A DNA stretch of 64,000 nt from Meghimatium bilineatum (Eukaryota; Mollusca; Gastropoda; Stylommatophora; Philomycidae): positions 35,918,019-35,982,018 of the forward strand of contig CM067306.1 of assembly GCA_034231615.1 (NCBI GenBank), read 5' to 3'. Both the position numbers and the translations under genes were made by a program. The notes beneath the pieces were generated by a model that ran no database searches, was not told the origin of the DNA, and was given only the letters and a program-made list of their open reading frames with translations. Every line of letters starts with the position of its first letter. Position 1 is the first letter of the stretch. Positions 23,691-36,000 of the stretch are shown piece after piece.

Positions 23691-23779
23691 TGAATTTTTT
23701 TTAATGAACGCTACAACACAGACATATCAAGCTACCAGACTTACAAACACTACTGAGCGAACCGTGAAACTAGCATAAG

Positions 23780-24600
23780 ATAGACATGGAGTGGATACCA
23801 TCCCACTGTGAAATACCAAGAAATGAGAGATCAGATCAACTCGTTAATGAGGGACTGCCATCGACCAACCAGATATACCAATCTCTTACCATCAGAAACA
23901 AAATCAAATCAATCAGAAAAACACAAACACTAACACAAGATGGCTATCACAAGATGGCTATCACATTATTAACAGACAAGAAAAAGTTGCAATTGAACAG
24001 AACACAACCAACGCTGCAGCCACATATACACACAATTCAGGATTGACAACACAGCCATGAATACACGTGAACATGTAACACAGCTATCTGTATATGTATA
24101 CATGCAACACAGTCATGTGTACATGTGGAAAGGCTGTACAGGCATGTGGACAGGCAGCACATACATGTGACAGGCAGCCCAGCCATATGTACAGGATACA
24201 CAGTCATGTGTACAATCAATGCAGTCATGTGTACATCTGTGCAGGCAACACAGTCGTGTGTACAAGTGGACAAGCAATACAGTCATGTGTACAAGCAACA
24301 CAGCCATGTGTACATGTGGACAGGCATCACATCCATGTGTACATGTGACAGGCAGCCCATCCATGTGTACAGGCAGCACAGCCATGTGTACATGTGGACA
24401 GGCAGCACAGCCATGTGTACATGTGGACATGCAGCACAGACATGTGTACATGTGGATAGGCAGCACAGACAACAAAATATATTACTCAATAATGGTTGAG
24501 TATGAGATTCGGAGACAAATATACTAGCCAATAGAAACAACACTGGAAATAAGCTCGGTTCATTACAGGGTAATGTGTCCACACAGATTTCAACTTTTTA
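23780..24600 (+). mobile_element. LINE-I-like RNase H end with internal minisatellite expansion
   Basis: It starts MEWIPSHCEIPRNERSDQLV and SIRKTQTLTQDGYH as in LINE-I. At the place of the zinc-motif codons it carries the tandem array 24050-24470, then returns to the LINE 3' end (ACTAGCCAATAGAAACAACA, matching YW-x-x-NNT). The C-terminus is thus interrupted by its own expanded segment. Confidence 0.7.
24050..24470. repeat. Minisatellite derived from the LINE zinc-motif segment
   Basis: Repeated blocks of ACAGCCATGTGTACATGTGG and ACAGGCAGCAC with variable spacing. The same string occurs once in LINE-I (the codons for TAMCTCGQAAQ). Frames on both strands stay open and give Cys-rich spurious peptides. 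Confidence 0.85.
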
Positions 24601-24749
24601 ATATTAGGCTTGATTTCATACAGCTTCCCTGACGCAGAGGTAAAAATACGCAGCTTCTGCTACCGATTATTCGATCTGTGCGCAACGCCCTGAGAGCGCC
24701 CTCCACTAGGGTCTTCCAGTGAAGGGGGAAGGGGCTCTCAGTGCGCTAC

Positions 24750-25140
24750 GAAACATGGACAATAAATAAAGCTACAGCCAAGAGAATAGAGGCCTTCGAA
24801 ATGAAGTGCTACAGAAGAGTTCTAGGAATAACATAGCAAGAAAGATCAACCAAGACGTGCTAAGAAAATCAACGTTCAAGAAGGCTGGCTTTTAAACACC
24901 ATATTAAGAAGAAAGATTTTTTTTTAGGCAATGTGAAGAGACACGACGGGATGGAAAGAGTGTTGTTGGAGGGTGTGATAGAAGGCAGTAGAGGCAACGG
25001 CCGACCAAGACGTCGTTGGACAAGAGCTATTCAGGAATGCACATGTCGCTAGAGTAAAGCGGTAGAACTTGCCAGATACTGAGACCGATGGGATTTCTGG
25101 AGATTCATAATGAAAGACTACGCGCGCGCGCGGGAAAGAA
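24750..25140 (+). mobile_element. LINE-A 3' relic
   Basis: Broken frames give ETWTINKATAKRIEAFEMKC, then KRHDGMERVLLEG and GNGRPRRRWTRAIQECTCR, as in 145-680. It ends in a (CG)n-containing stretch. Confidence 0.7.
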
Positions 25141-25199
25141 TACGTCACATGACAAAGTTTCCGCAATGTTTGTAATCGGCTCTTTAAATTATTTTTAGT

Positions 25200-26823
25200 A
25201 GTTCATATCGATATTTAATATTGTGGATATTGAAAAACCGATATCAAAAGTAGACGCCGTGGCCATGTTTATGGTCATGGTCGTTTTAATATTGAGTTCG
25301 AGGACTTTTATTTTTTAAAGGAAATCGACACTGTTTCAGTGTTTTGGTGAGGTAGTCTTAGGCCTATAATATGCTCTAATGAAATAATACACTCTTATCA
25401 AGGCACTTTACGTTGTATATTGATTATTGAAGACTATCTCACAATTATTGCAATTTAATAATGTCTCTTTATGTGGCAAACAAGTGTATTGTCAGTATTG
25501 AGTATTTTGTTGACTGTTGTTGTTGTAGTTGTTGTGGGCGTTGTTGTGATTCAAGTGATTGTGAATCCCATGGATTCATATATTTGTGTCATATTTGCAT
25601 GTTTTTTTACTTTATAGATAAGAAAGGTTAGATATTTAAAGACATTGTTATTATTAGAATAAGAAAAAAAAAATTAAAGTTTAACCTAAACGTTTAGGGC
25701 CTTGGCCTAGTAATTTAATTTATTAGATCATAGTAAATTAAGTAATCATACAATAACAATAGGACATAGGCTAAGTCCTATAGTTAGGCTAATTACGAAC
25801 ATCTGACAATACTGACATCATCCAGACCACAAACAAAGTTTGTTACAAACTAAACATTCCACAATCTTACAATCGGTCTGCTGCTCTACTGCATCACAAC
25901 TAAAAAATACCTGTGTTTTTGTTGTCAGAAGTGAAAGGCTATGAATGAGTATGACTATGGTCCATAGTAAGTATGGGCTGTGCTGGCACTGACTGTAAGA
26001 GCTATCTTCTCAAATTATTCACACTTACAGCTGAAGGGCCTACATAAAAACAAATCTAATAACTCAGGTGTAGGTCTACTCTTTTGTTTTTTGTATCCTC
26101 AACTTCTGCTGATTTCATAATAGGCCTACTAATAATAGTATTATTATTAAAGCCTACACTTGTGACAAAAATAGGTATGCCTATGATGAGCTGGAGAAGT
26201 GAACAAAAGGGTACCAGATACTGAAAGAAATAGGCCTATAGTGGTTGGCCTCATAAAACATGACATGGTTCAGATCAAGCAATTAGTGTACAAAGGACAA
26301 TCTCAAGGTCAGTTGCGGCAAACCTTCAATGTAGAGATGACACTATATGATGTTGAAGTCTGTTTGACTTAGCCTAATTGTCATAAATGATAATTAAGAA
26401 ATTTTGAAATTTATACCACCGAAGACGGATGTATTGGACCATTAGTACAAATAAAATGACGACACAACGCATTTTCATTTTCTGGACTACATCCTGCTGG
26501 AAATCTAGTTGGACCATTGTCCTGCTACAATAGAGGTCAATTGGGAGCTTGAGAATGAACGCTGAAGAAGAAGAATTTCATAAATTTCTTAAAATAGTGC
26601 TTCTCAACCTATGTGAGACTGCAGCCTTGTCAGCATGTTTTTTTATAAGATCAGGGCCCAGCTCATACAAATTCTATATTCCAGTACTCATAAATAACTT
26701 CACAATTCAAGGAGAAGCTCTCATGGTCCAGTAGACATGTTTCCGCAGCCCGTGGTTGAGAAGCACTAACTTATACCACTATATTCCACTAACAGTGTAA
26801 TTCTGGTTCTGTTTTTTTTTCAG
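25200..26823 (+). other. Presumed 5' region of the CARD-ankyrin gene
   Basis: This stretch has less repeat material than its surroundings and no long reading frame. It holds GTT/TTG-rich simple sequence near 25510-25550 and a partial SINE-A (26455-26580). By position it should contain the promoter and perhaps an untranslated first exon, but I cannot point to a TATA box or a start site with confidence. Confidence 0.3.
26455..26580 (+). mobile_element. SINE-A partial copy, variant
   Basis: CTGGACTACATCCTGCTGGA and an inserted GGACCATTGTCCTGCTAC segment precede GCTTGAGAATGAACGCTGAA. The variant with the insert is also seen at 57150-57265. Confidence 0.65.
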
Positions 26824-26917
26824 ACTAATTTTGTTCTGGTGGAATTATAGTTCAGATGACAGTCTGTAAGGCTCCATTTCTGGACAAATTTGTGCAGTGC
26901 TAGAACAGAGGACAATC

Positions 26918-27067
26918 ATGAGCAGAATGTTGCAGTCACGTGTGCTTCAAGACTCACAAAATAGTAATATCAACATAGAAGGGCATATTTCCGAACTATT
27001 TACAGAGTTTATAAAGCCATGTAATGTTTTGCATCGGTTTCAGAACGTTCTAACAAAACAGGACTGT
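26918..27067 (+). CDS. Coding exon 1: N-terminus and first half of CARD 1
   Basis: Fifty codons from ATG at 26918 to a strong donor (TGT|GTAAGT). The block HISELFTEFI...VLTKQDC matches the first half of the second CARD (NIRDLFS...VLTKIDI). An acceptor-like T tract ending TTTTTTTTTTCAG at about 26823 suggests that the exon may start near 26824 with about 95 bases of 5' UTR, so a further upstream untranslated exon is likely. The exon ends in phase 0. Confidence 0.75.
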
Positions 27068-30000
27068 GTAAGTTATGTGAATTTTCTTCCATTAACCCCT
27101 TGGCTGCTGGAGTAAATCAGTCAAACCAGCTGTGTAGTGCGAGAATATTTTAAGGGTTCTTTAATTTTTTTCCCTAACCAATTTGCGGGCTCAATAATTT
27201 TAATGTATTATTACTGTAGAATCTAATTTATGAATTTACAAGTATAATGCATCTTTATATTATGGAGGAGACGTGAAAACCTTTCACTTACATTTGTCTC
27301 AAAAAAGGAAACATTATTTCAAAAATTTTAATGATTCCTTACTGTATCATGAATATGAAACATGTGCGATGCAGATATTGTCGGAGTCTATACCCTTCGA
27401 ATGACTACTAATATCACAATGCAAATCAACACTTTTTAAATCACTTTCTGCATTAGATAAATTAGTGCTAGAATTATCAGAAAAAACTCTTCTAAAAGTT
27501 TATAAATTTTAGATTTAGTGAGTCTGCTTAGCCATGTTTGTAGGTCTGGTAAGAAAATTACACAGAGTAACTCCAGTTATGTTGACACAGAAAAGCAGAA
27601 GTGATACGTACAAGCATGTCAAATAACATTTGTTTTTAGATAACCTCTAGACAGCTAGCAGGAGTGCTGTAGTCTAGTTGATAGTGAGCTTGCTGATTAT
27701 CACCAGGTTACAGCTTGCCAGGTTCAAAACTATGTACAGACAAAAAATCTGGGTCGTTATTTCTCACCTGGCACAACTGTTCCTCCAGTCGACCCAGCTG
27801 TAAAGTGGTACATTACGCTTTGGTTGGGGAAGGTAAATGCAGCAAGGAAAGGAACTGGCCACCCCACCTAATAGTTGCTGCCGCTTAGGACATGAAGAGT
27901 TATCTTCATCCCTGAAGGCAGGTTGCTGCCATGGGACTTACCTTTATTATAGACAATCAAACTAAAAACTTGAACTAGCCAATCAAAGTATTTGAGCACC
28001 TTTTTTCAATACATTATACGAACACATGAGCTATCACTCTTTAAGATATCTGCAAAATGGAAGTAACTATTCATTGCTCCTTAAGATCTCCGCAACCAAG
28101 GGATTAAGTTAATTTATTGAGAAAATTGTTTGTTTCAAACCCTGAGCCTCTAGACATTTGTGAATGTAGTACAGAAAACACAGAACATATTCTGCAAATC
28201 TAGACAGTGTGGCAACTGGGGCCTGGATTTCTAGTTTAAGGTACAAAGAATTTCTTCTGTCCAGACATGTTGTAGGAAGCAACTTATGAGAGTTGGAGGG
28301 ACATGCTGACATTCTGTCACCTGTGAATTTACTTATCTGATTCCCAGGGGTTGTGAGCTTTCATTCTTTCTTCTTTGTGTCAGAATTTGTGTAAATGCAT
28401 GTCTTTTTATGAACTAAAAAAGACATTGGTCTTATTCTTTCCACCCAGATCTGGAAGTTCAAGTCCCTATTGCAACATGGGCAATTGTTGTATATAAATG
28501 TATGTAATTAATTTTGGTTATCACAATATGTCTTTGGCCCAGACCAACTTGTTATGAGGGTCACTGTTACTTACCCCCATCGAGGCCAGCACCTTGAAGT
28601 GGTGATGGGGCTTAATTCAGCAATCAGGGTCTGGAAACTAAGACTGGTTGGGCAGTCCCACTTGAGCAGGACCATAGTCCTGCCCAAATAAGCAGGGTGC
28701 TGAAGATGGAGGAAACCAGCCAAAAGGTGCACAATGAATCAGGATGCCACGTACAAAACACAATAAGATTATGTTTTTATCTAATAATAGTAGTGCCTGC
28801 CCTGTGGTGGATGTTCAGGCAGGGACGGTGCCAGGCCCTATACCTCAAAAATGCCCAACCTTAATTACTGGAGCTCCTTCTCAATTGCTCCTAAGGAGCC
28901 AGGAGGTAAGGGAATAGAGCTACTGACCAAACAAACCAACAAACAATAAAAAAAATGCACTGGAATGCTGAGGGTGTCAACAGCAAGAGATGGATACAGT
29001 AAAAAACTGGAGCTTGCAAATATCCTATGTGAAGAACATGTTAATATATGCTGTGTTCAAGAAACAAACCTCAGCAGCAATATAGCCTTTAACCTTTACG
29101 ACTCTGCAGTCGCAATATTGCGCCTATGAGCAAGGCTCCATTGTGCTTGCGGGCGCAATCCCGCTACATACGACATTGCCCGATTCCCGAGTACGGAACT
29201 TCACGAAGTAATGATCCCGTGACGTATAAAACCCGCCAAACGAAGCTAGGAATACGTCACAGTTTAAAGGTCAAATTCCTTTACTCATTACGATTGCAAG
29301 AAGAGAGAAAGCAGACTGGTTTTGTCAACAAATTTATAGAGCGGCGTTGGCCATTTTGTAGCACATTTTACTATCAAATTGAGTACCGCGCGACATGGCT
29401 AAGTGATCGTGACTACATGTTTTAATTGTTGTTTTTTGTGTTTAATATGTTGTTATTTGATAAGAATGTGTGTGTATTCATTCAAAAACACAAAAATAAT
29501 ATGTATCAGGGGTACCACATGTGTGCATGGACAATAATTATGTTGCGTGTCGGCATAGACCTAGTGTTTACCGGACGGACATTATATGCAATTTCTTCAC
29601 GTTTTATTAGTTTTTTTAGTTCATATTATATTAGTTTGGATATAAACAATACATATACAATAAGTATAGGTATTTATGAGGATTTTATCAATGTTGCCAC
29701 ACATTGCTCATGTATTAGGGTCGTCAAGAAGATATATTTGCGATTTTGAAAATGGCATTTTGCGATTTCCCCCCCCCCCCCCCCCCCCCGAATTTTCAAC
29801 TTCACAACTGTCATATCACACATACAACAACAACAAAAACATGATTATATTCACTATTCACTCCTTTATTTAGATATGCAAAAATTATTTTGATATCTTT
29901 TAAAACAAAAAAGATATGACGTTTTCAAAACACCCACCATCGATACGCAAATTTTCCAAAAAAGAATTCAGGCCCAAGGGGATGGTTCATTAATTTTGTA

Positions 30001-33000
30001 ATTCAGGGTCCTAAAGATTAAAATCAGAAACTACCAGTGCTTCCGATCAGACTGAAAAGACAGACGAAAGGGTGAAATTCTGACACTTGTTAAAAGCAAT
30101 ATCAGTGCATGTCGGCTGGAAGTGTATATGGAGGGGGTAGAATACCAGATACTCCACCTAAAGACAGACTGTACAGAATTCCATCTCCTGAACTACTACT
30201 ACCCAAAACATAGACCATTGGCACTAGACACAATCTCAGAAAAAAAGAGACTTATGGTGTGTGGTGACTTCGCCACTCTCAGAGCTGGGACTATGATCAC
30301 ATGGACAAGAGAGGTGAGAAACTTGAGAGCTGGCAGGATGAAAATAATCTCATATTTATTAACCAGCCAGCAATGACTCATCAACCTTCTACTCTAGAGC
30401 ATGGCACACCACCTCTACACCTGACCTGGCATTCCACTCACAAGGCCTTGAATGGAACATCACACGTGTTGTTGGAAAACAGCTTGGAGGTAGTGATCAC
30501 AGACCAGTATTTTTGGAAATCCATAATGAATTTATCAAGGACAACAGCATACTCACTAGGTGGAACTATAAGAGGGCAGATTAAATAATGTACCAGCATT
30601 TAACCAATGTTCCAGCTAAGGACATGGACAAAGACATCAATAGAACAGTTAATGAAATTTAATATGTGCATACTATATGCTGCTAGTAAAACCATACCCA
30701 GGGAGCACGCAAAAACTACAAACCCTACTGGAAGGATGAACTGGAAAAGCTGCAAAATGAGATGGAAACATCTAGACAGCAGGCCGAGAACAGACCTAGC
30801 CAAGAGATGGAAACAAATATCCGCAGAAAAAAGGCTAAATTTCAAAGAGCCAAGTTACAAGCCAGACGGAGCAGCTGGAAATAAAAAAAACAAGGTTGCT
30901 GAACCTAGAGAGAGATACTAGGAAATTATGGAAACCTGTAAAACAACTAAATGACGAAGGTAGAGGGAGAAATACCAGGATCACACTTTATATAGATAGA
31001 AACATTATAACAGGTAAACATGCAGCTGATTACTTTGCAGAAGACAATAACGTCAAAGTTAGCCCAGACAAACAACAGGAGGTTCGAGAGAACCAGCAAA
31101 ACATTGGACAAGGCGAACCTATACCTGAAGTCATGGAGGCACCAATCACAATGAAAGAACTGGAGATTGCAATATTCAAATTGAAAATGGAAAAGTCCCC
31201 TGGAGCTGATGGAGTGTCTAATGAAATGATTATAAACCTGGGAACTGCAGCAAGAGCAAAGCTACTGCAGATCTTCAACACAAGCTGGACCACAGAGAAT
31301 GTTCTGCAGACATGGAGGGAAACAATAATGATACAACTTTTAAAATCAGGAGAAAATGGCAACAGTCTCCAATTACAGGCCTATCAGCCTGACACACTGT
31401 CTATGTAAAACAATGGAACACATTATGTATCAATCTTTGGATGCAGTGGTACTTGAAAGTGAAAATCTTCTGGTATCACAGTAAGCAGGCTTCAGACAGT
31501 GCTACTCTACCGAAGATCAGACAACCTACCTTTCCCAAGAGATTGAGGATGCCTTCCATGATAAAAAAAGCTGCTACTAGCAGCATGGATAGACCTCAGG
31601 AAAGCATTTGTCAAGGTTTGAAAATGAGTACTCTTAAAGACATTGCGAAATTTAAGGGTTAACTCAAGAATGTACAAATGGGTAAAAGTGTACCTGCATA
31701 ATAAAAGAGCCAGGGTACAATTGAATGGTTGCAAGAGCAAGAAAGTACTACTGGATCATGGAGTCCCCCAGGGAATAGTCCAAAAACCAATACTTTTTTT
31801 GGTTTACATCAATGACCTAGTTGCCGAACTACCACGTGGAATAAAATTGGCAATGTATGCTGGTGATCTGGTGCACGTAAGAACATGCGGCAGTGGCTGC
31901 TAAACAAATGCAAAGAACTATTGATGCCTTAACCTTTAGCGCACAGCCTTAGAGTATGTTCGAGGTGCAGGTGTATATATAGAATATGCATACAAGCCTA
32001 GAGATACGATCAGAACACCAACAGGGAAATTCTGCAATAATTATGATGCAGAAATCCAGGCAATTAGGGTGGCAACTGAAAAACTACCGAACTCCAACTC
32101 TGGCCCACAACCCGTGGTATTCCTGACAGATGCAAGGTATATCCAGTCTGGAAAACTAACAGACTTACAAAAACGACTTCATTAACAGTCTTACCAGTAT
32201 AGGGTAACTATGCAGTGGATACCCTCTCACTGTGGAATACCAGGAAATGAAAAAGCAGGCCAACTGGCTAAGGAAGGTGCTACTAAGACCAACCAGATGT
32301 ACCTTCTTCTTCTTTCGTTCACTTGAAACATGTCTATATCTGTAATTCTGTATCCTTAATAAAACTCACTGTCTTTTGTAGTTCATACAGTGTCCCATAG
32401 TTTTGATTCCAGTGTTGTTTCCTCTGGTCCAATATGTCTGCCTCAGCGTTTCATGCTCAGAACACTCTTGAAGTATATGTTTGGCACTCTGTGCTGCCTG
32501 TCCACATGTACACATGGCCGTGTTGCCAATCTTGAACTTTGTATACATGTGACTGCGGAGTCGGTTGTGTCCTGTTCGGAGACGTAGAATTATAACTTGT
32601 TCTGGTCTGTTCATAATATGATAGTCATCTTGTGTTGGTGTTTGTGGCTTTCTTATTGACTTGATCATCTGTTTTTTCTGATGGTAGGTGATTGGTATAT
32701 CTGGTTGGTCTTCGGCAGCACCTTCCTTAGCCAGTTGGTCTGCTTTTTCATTTCCTGGTATTCCACAGTGAGAGGGTATCCACTGCATGGTTACCCTATA
32801 CTGGTAAGACAATTCGCTAAGTAGTTTTTTCAAGTCTGTTAGTTTTCCAGACTGGAGAGCTTGAAGCACTGACCTGGCATCTGTCAGGAATACCACAGGC
32901 TGTAGGTCAGAGTTGGAGTTCAGCAGTTTTTTAGCTGCCACACTAATTGCCTGGATTTCAGCATCATAATTATTGCAGAATTTTCCTGTTGGTGTTCTGA

Positions 33001-36000
33001 TGGTATCTCTAGGCTTGTGTGGATATTCTATATATACACCTGCACCTCCATTCCTCACGGCATTCTGTGCTGACCCATCTGTGTAAACTCTGACCCATAT
33101 ATCTTGTGGATATTCCTCATCCAGGAAACTGAGGGTGACTGTCCTTCGCTGCACACTGTTCTGTTCGTCCTCGCTTAGTATTCCTTTCACATGGGTTTGA
33201 ATGTATATTGGCATTCCATGCCTTTCACTCCACGGGGTTTGTTCTGGTACAGGCCTTAAGGGGCTGTCAACTTCAGGTAGGTCTGTAAGTTGTCTGCGGA
33301 GTCGTTTAGCTTGATAGATAAAGCTGCTTCTTTTCAGTCGCCCCAGTGCTAGATTTTGGAATCTTTCCTTCATTGGATGACTTGGCATACACTGAAACTT
33401 TTCTGCTTGAATTAGTACTTTTGTGTCTCTGCGTTCGCCAAGTGTTTGCATTCTTCCCATTTTCTGCATCTCTGCTATGGGTGTTGATTTCATTGCTCCC
33501 AACATTATTCTAAGTGCCTGGTTTTGCACTTTATCTAGATCTTGTAATGTGGTGTTTGATGCAGAACACCATGCAGCTGAACCATATTCCAGGTGTGGTC
33601 TTATGCCTTGCTGGTAAACTTTACTGAGTATATTTCCACTGGCTCCCCATGTGGTTCCACTTAGTTTTCTCAGGATAGCTAACTTCCTCCTGGCTTTTGT
33701 TGTTGCTTTGTTTATGTGCTGCTTCCATGTCAGCTTATCATCAAAAGTAACTCCGAGGTATGTGGGTTGTTTGTCTTCTTTCAAGAGCTCTCCATCTATT
33801 TTGATATGACCGGCTTTTTGTTTTGGTGAAAGGGTAAAGAGTGTAGTGCTGCACTTATCTGTGTTAATGCTGACGCACCATCTATTAGCCCATAAGGTTA
33901 GGGCATCGATAGCTCTTTGTATTTGTTTAGTGGCCACTGTTGCATGTTCTTCCGTGCACCAGGTCGTCAGCATACATTGCCACTTTGATCCCGTGTGGTA
34001 GTTCAGCAACTAGGTCATTGATGTAAACCAAGAAAAGTGTGGGTGACAGGACTCCTCCCTGGGGGACTCCATGACGAAGTAGAACTTTCTTGCTCTTGCG
34101 ACCATCTAATTGTACCCTGGCTCTTCTATTATGCAGGTATGCTTTTACCCATTTGTACATTCTTGAGCTAACCCTGCAATTTTGCAATTTCTTTAGGAGC
34201 CCTTCTTTCCAGACCTTATCAAATGCTTTTCTGAGGTCTATCCATGCTGCTAGTGCCAGTTTCTTCTCTTGGAAGGCATCTTCAATCTCTTGGGAGAGGT
34301 AAGTTGCCTGATCTTCAGTAGAGTAGCACTGTCTGAAACCTGCTTGCTGTGATACCAGAAGGTTTTCACTTTCAAGGTACCACTGCATCCTAAGATTGAT
34401 AATGCGTTCCATTGTTTTGCATAGACAGCTCGTTAGGCTGATGGGCCTGTAGTTGGAGACTGTGTTGCCATCTTTTCCTGATTTGAGGAGTGGTATCATT
34501 ATTGCTTCTCTCCACGCCTGTGGTACATTACCTGTGGACCAGCTTGTGTTAAAAATCTGCAGTAGCTTTGCTCTTGCTGCAATTCCCAGGTTTCTAATCA
34601 TTTCATTGGACACTCCATCAGCTCCAGGGGACTGACTTCAGGTATAGGTTCGCCTTGTCCAATGTTTTGCTGGTTCTCTCAAACCTCCTGTTGTTTGTCT
34701 GGGCTGACTTTGATGTTATTGTCTTCTGCAAAGGAATCTGCAAAGTAATCAGCTGCATGTTTACCTGTTAAAATGTTTCTATCTTTATACAGTGTGATCC
34801 TGGTATTTCTCCCTGTACCTTCATCATTTAGTTGTTTTACAAGTTTCCATAATTTCCTAGTATCTCTTTCTAGGTTCAGCGACTCTGTTTTTTCTTTCCA
34901 GATGCTCCGTCTGGCTTGTAACTTGGATCTTTGAAATTTAGCCTTTGTTTGCTGATATTTGTTGTGATGTTCTTGGCTAGGTCTGTTCTCAGCCTGCTGT
35001 CTAGATGTTTCCATCTTATTTTGCAGCTTTTCCAGTTCATTATTCCAGTAGGGTTTGTAGTTCTTGCGTGCCCCTCTGGGTATGGTTTTACTAGCAGCAT
35101 GTAGTATACATCTATTAAATTCACTCACTGCTCTATTGATGTCTTTGTCCAAGTTCATGTCCTTAGCTAGAACACTGGTTAAATGCTGGTACATTTTCCA
35201 GTCTGCCCTCTTATAGTTCCACCTAGTGAGCGTGCTGCTGTCCTTGGTAAATTCATTGTGGATTTCCAGAAATACTGGTCTGTGGTCACTACCCCGAAGC
35301 TGCTTTCCAACGACACGTATGATGTTCCATTCCAGGCCTGGTGAGTGGAATGCCAGATCTGGTGTAGAGGTGGTGTGCCATGCTCTCGAGTAGAAGGTTG
35401 GTGAGTCAGCTGGCTGGTTAATAAGGATGAGATTATTTTCATCCTGCCAGCTCTCAAGTTCCTCACCTCTCTTGTCGATATGATCGTAGCCCCAGCTCTG
35501 AGAGTGGCTGTTGAAGTCACCACACACCATAAGTCTCTCTTTATCTGGAATTGTGTCTAGTGCCAATGGTTTATCATTTGGGCAGTAGTAGTTCAGGAGA
35601 TGGAATTCTGCACTGTCTGTTTTTAGGTGGAGCATCTGGTATTCTGCCCCTTCCATATATACTTCCAGCTGACATGCGCTGATATTGTTTTTAACAAGTG
35701 TCAGAATTCCACCCTTTCACCTGTCCTTTCGGTCAGATCGGTAGCACTGGTAGCCTCTGATTTTGAAGGCTATGTCGCTGCAGAGGTGTATTTCTTGGAT
35801 ACAGCATATACTAACTTGTTCTTCACTGAGGATATTTTCAAGTTCCAATTTTTTGCTGTATCCATCTCTTTTACTGTTGACACCCTCAGCATTCCAGTGC
35901 ATTATTTTTATTGGTCGTTTGTTTGTTTGGCCAGTAGCTCTATTCCGTTGCCTCCTGGCTCCTCGAGGCAATTGAGAAGGACTTTCAGTAACTGAGGTTG

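Noticed and set aside
24037-24582. Cys-rich metallothionein-like frames on both strands
   Set aside because: They come from the tandem expansion of a LINE zinc-motif segment; overlapping frames on both strands are equally long.
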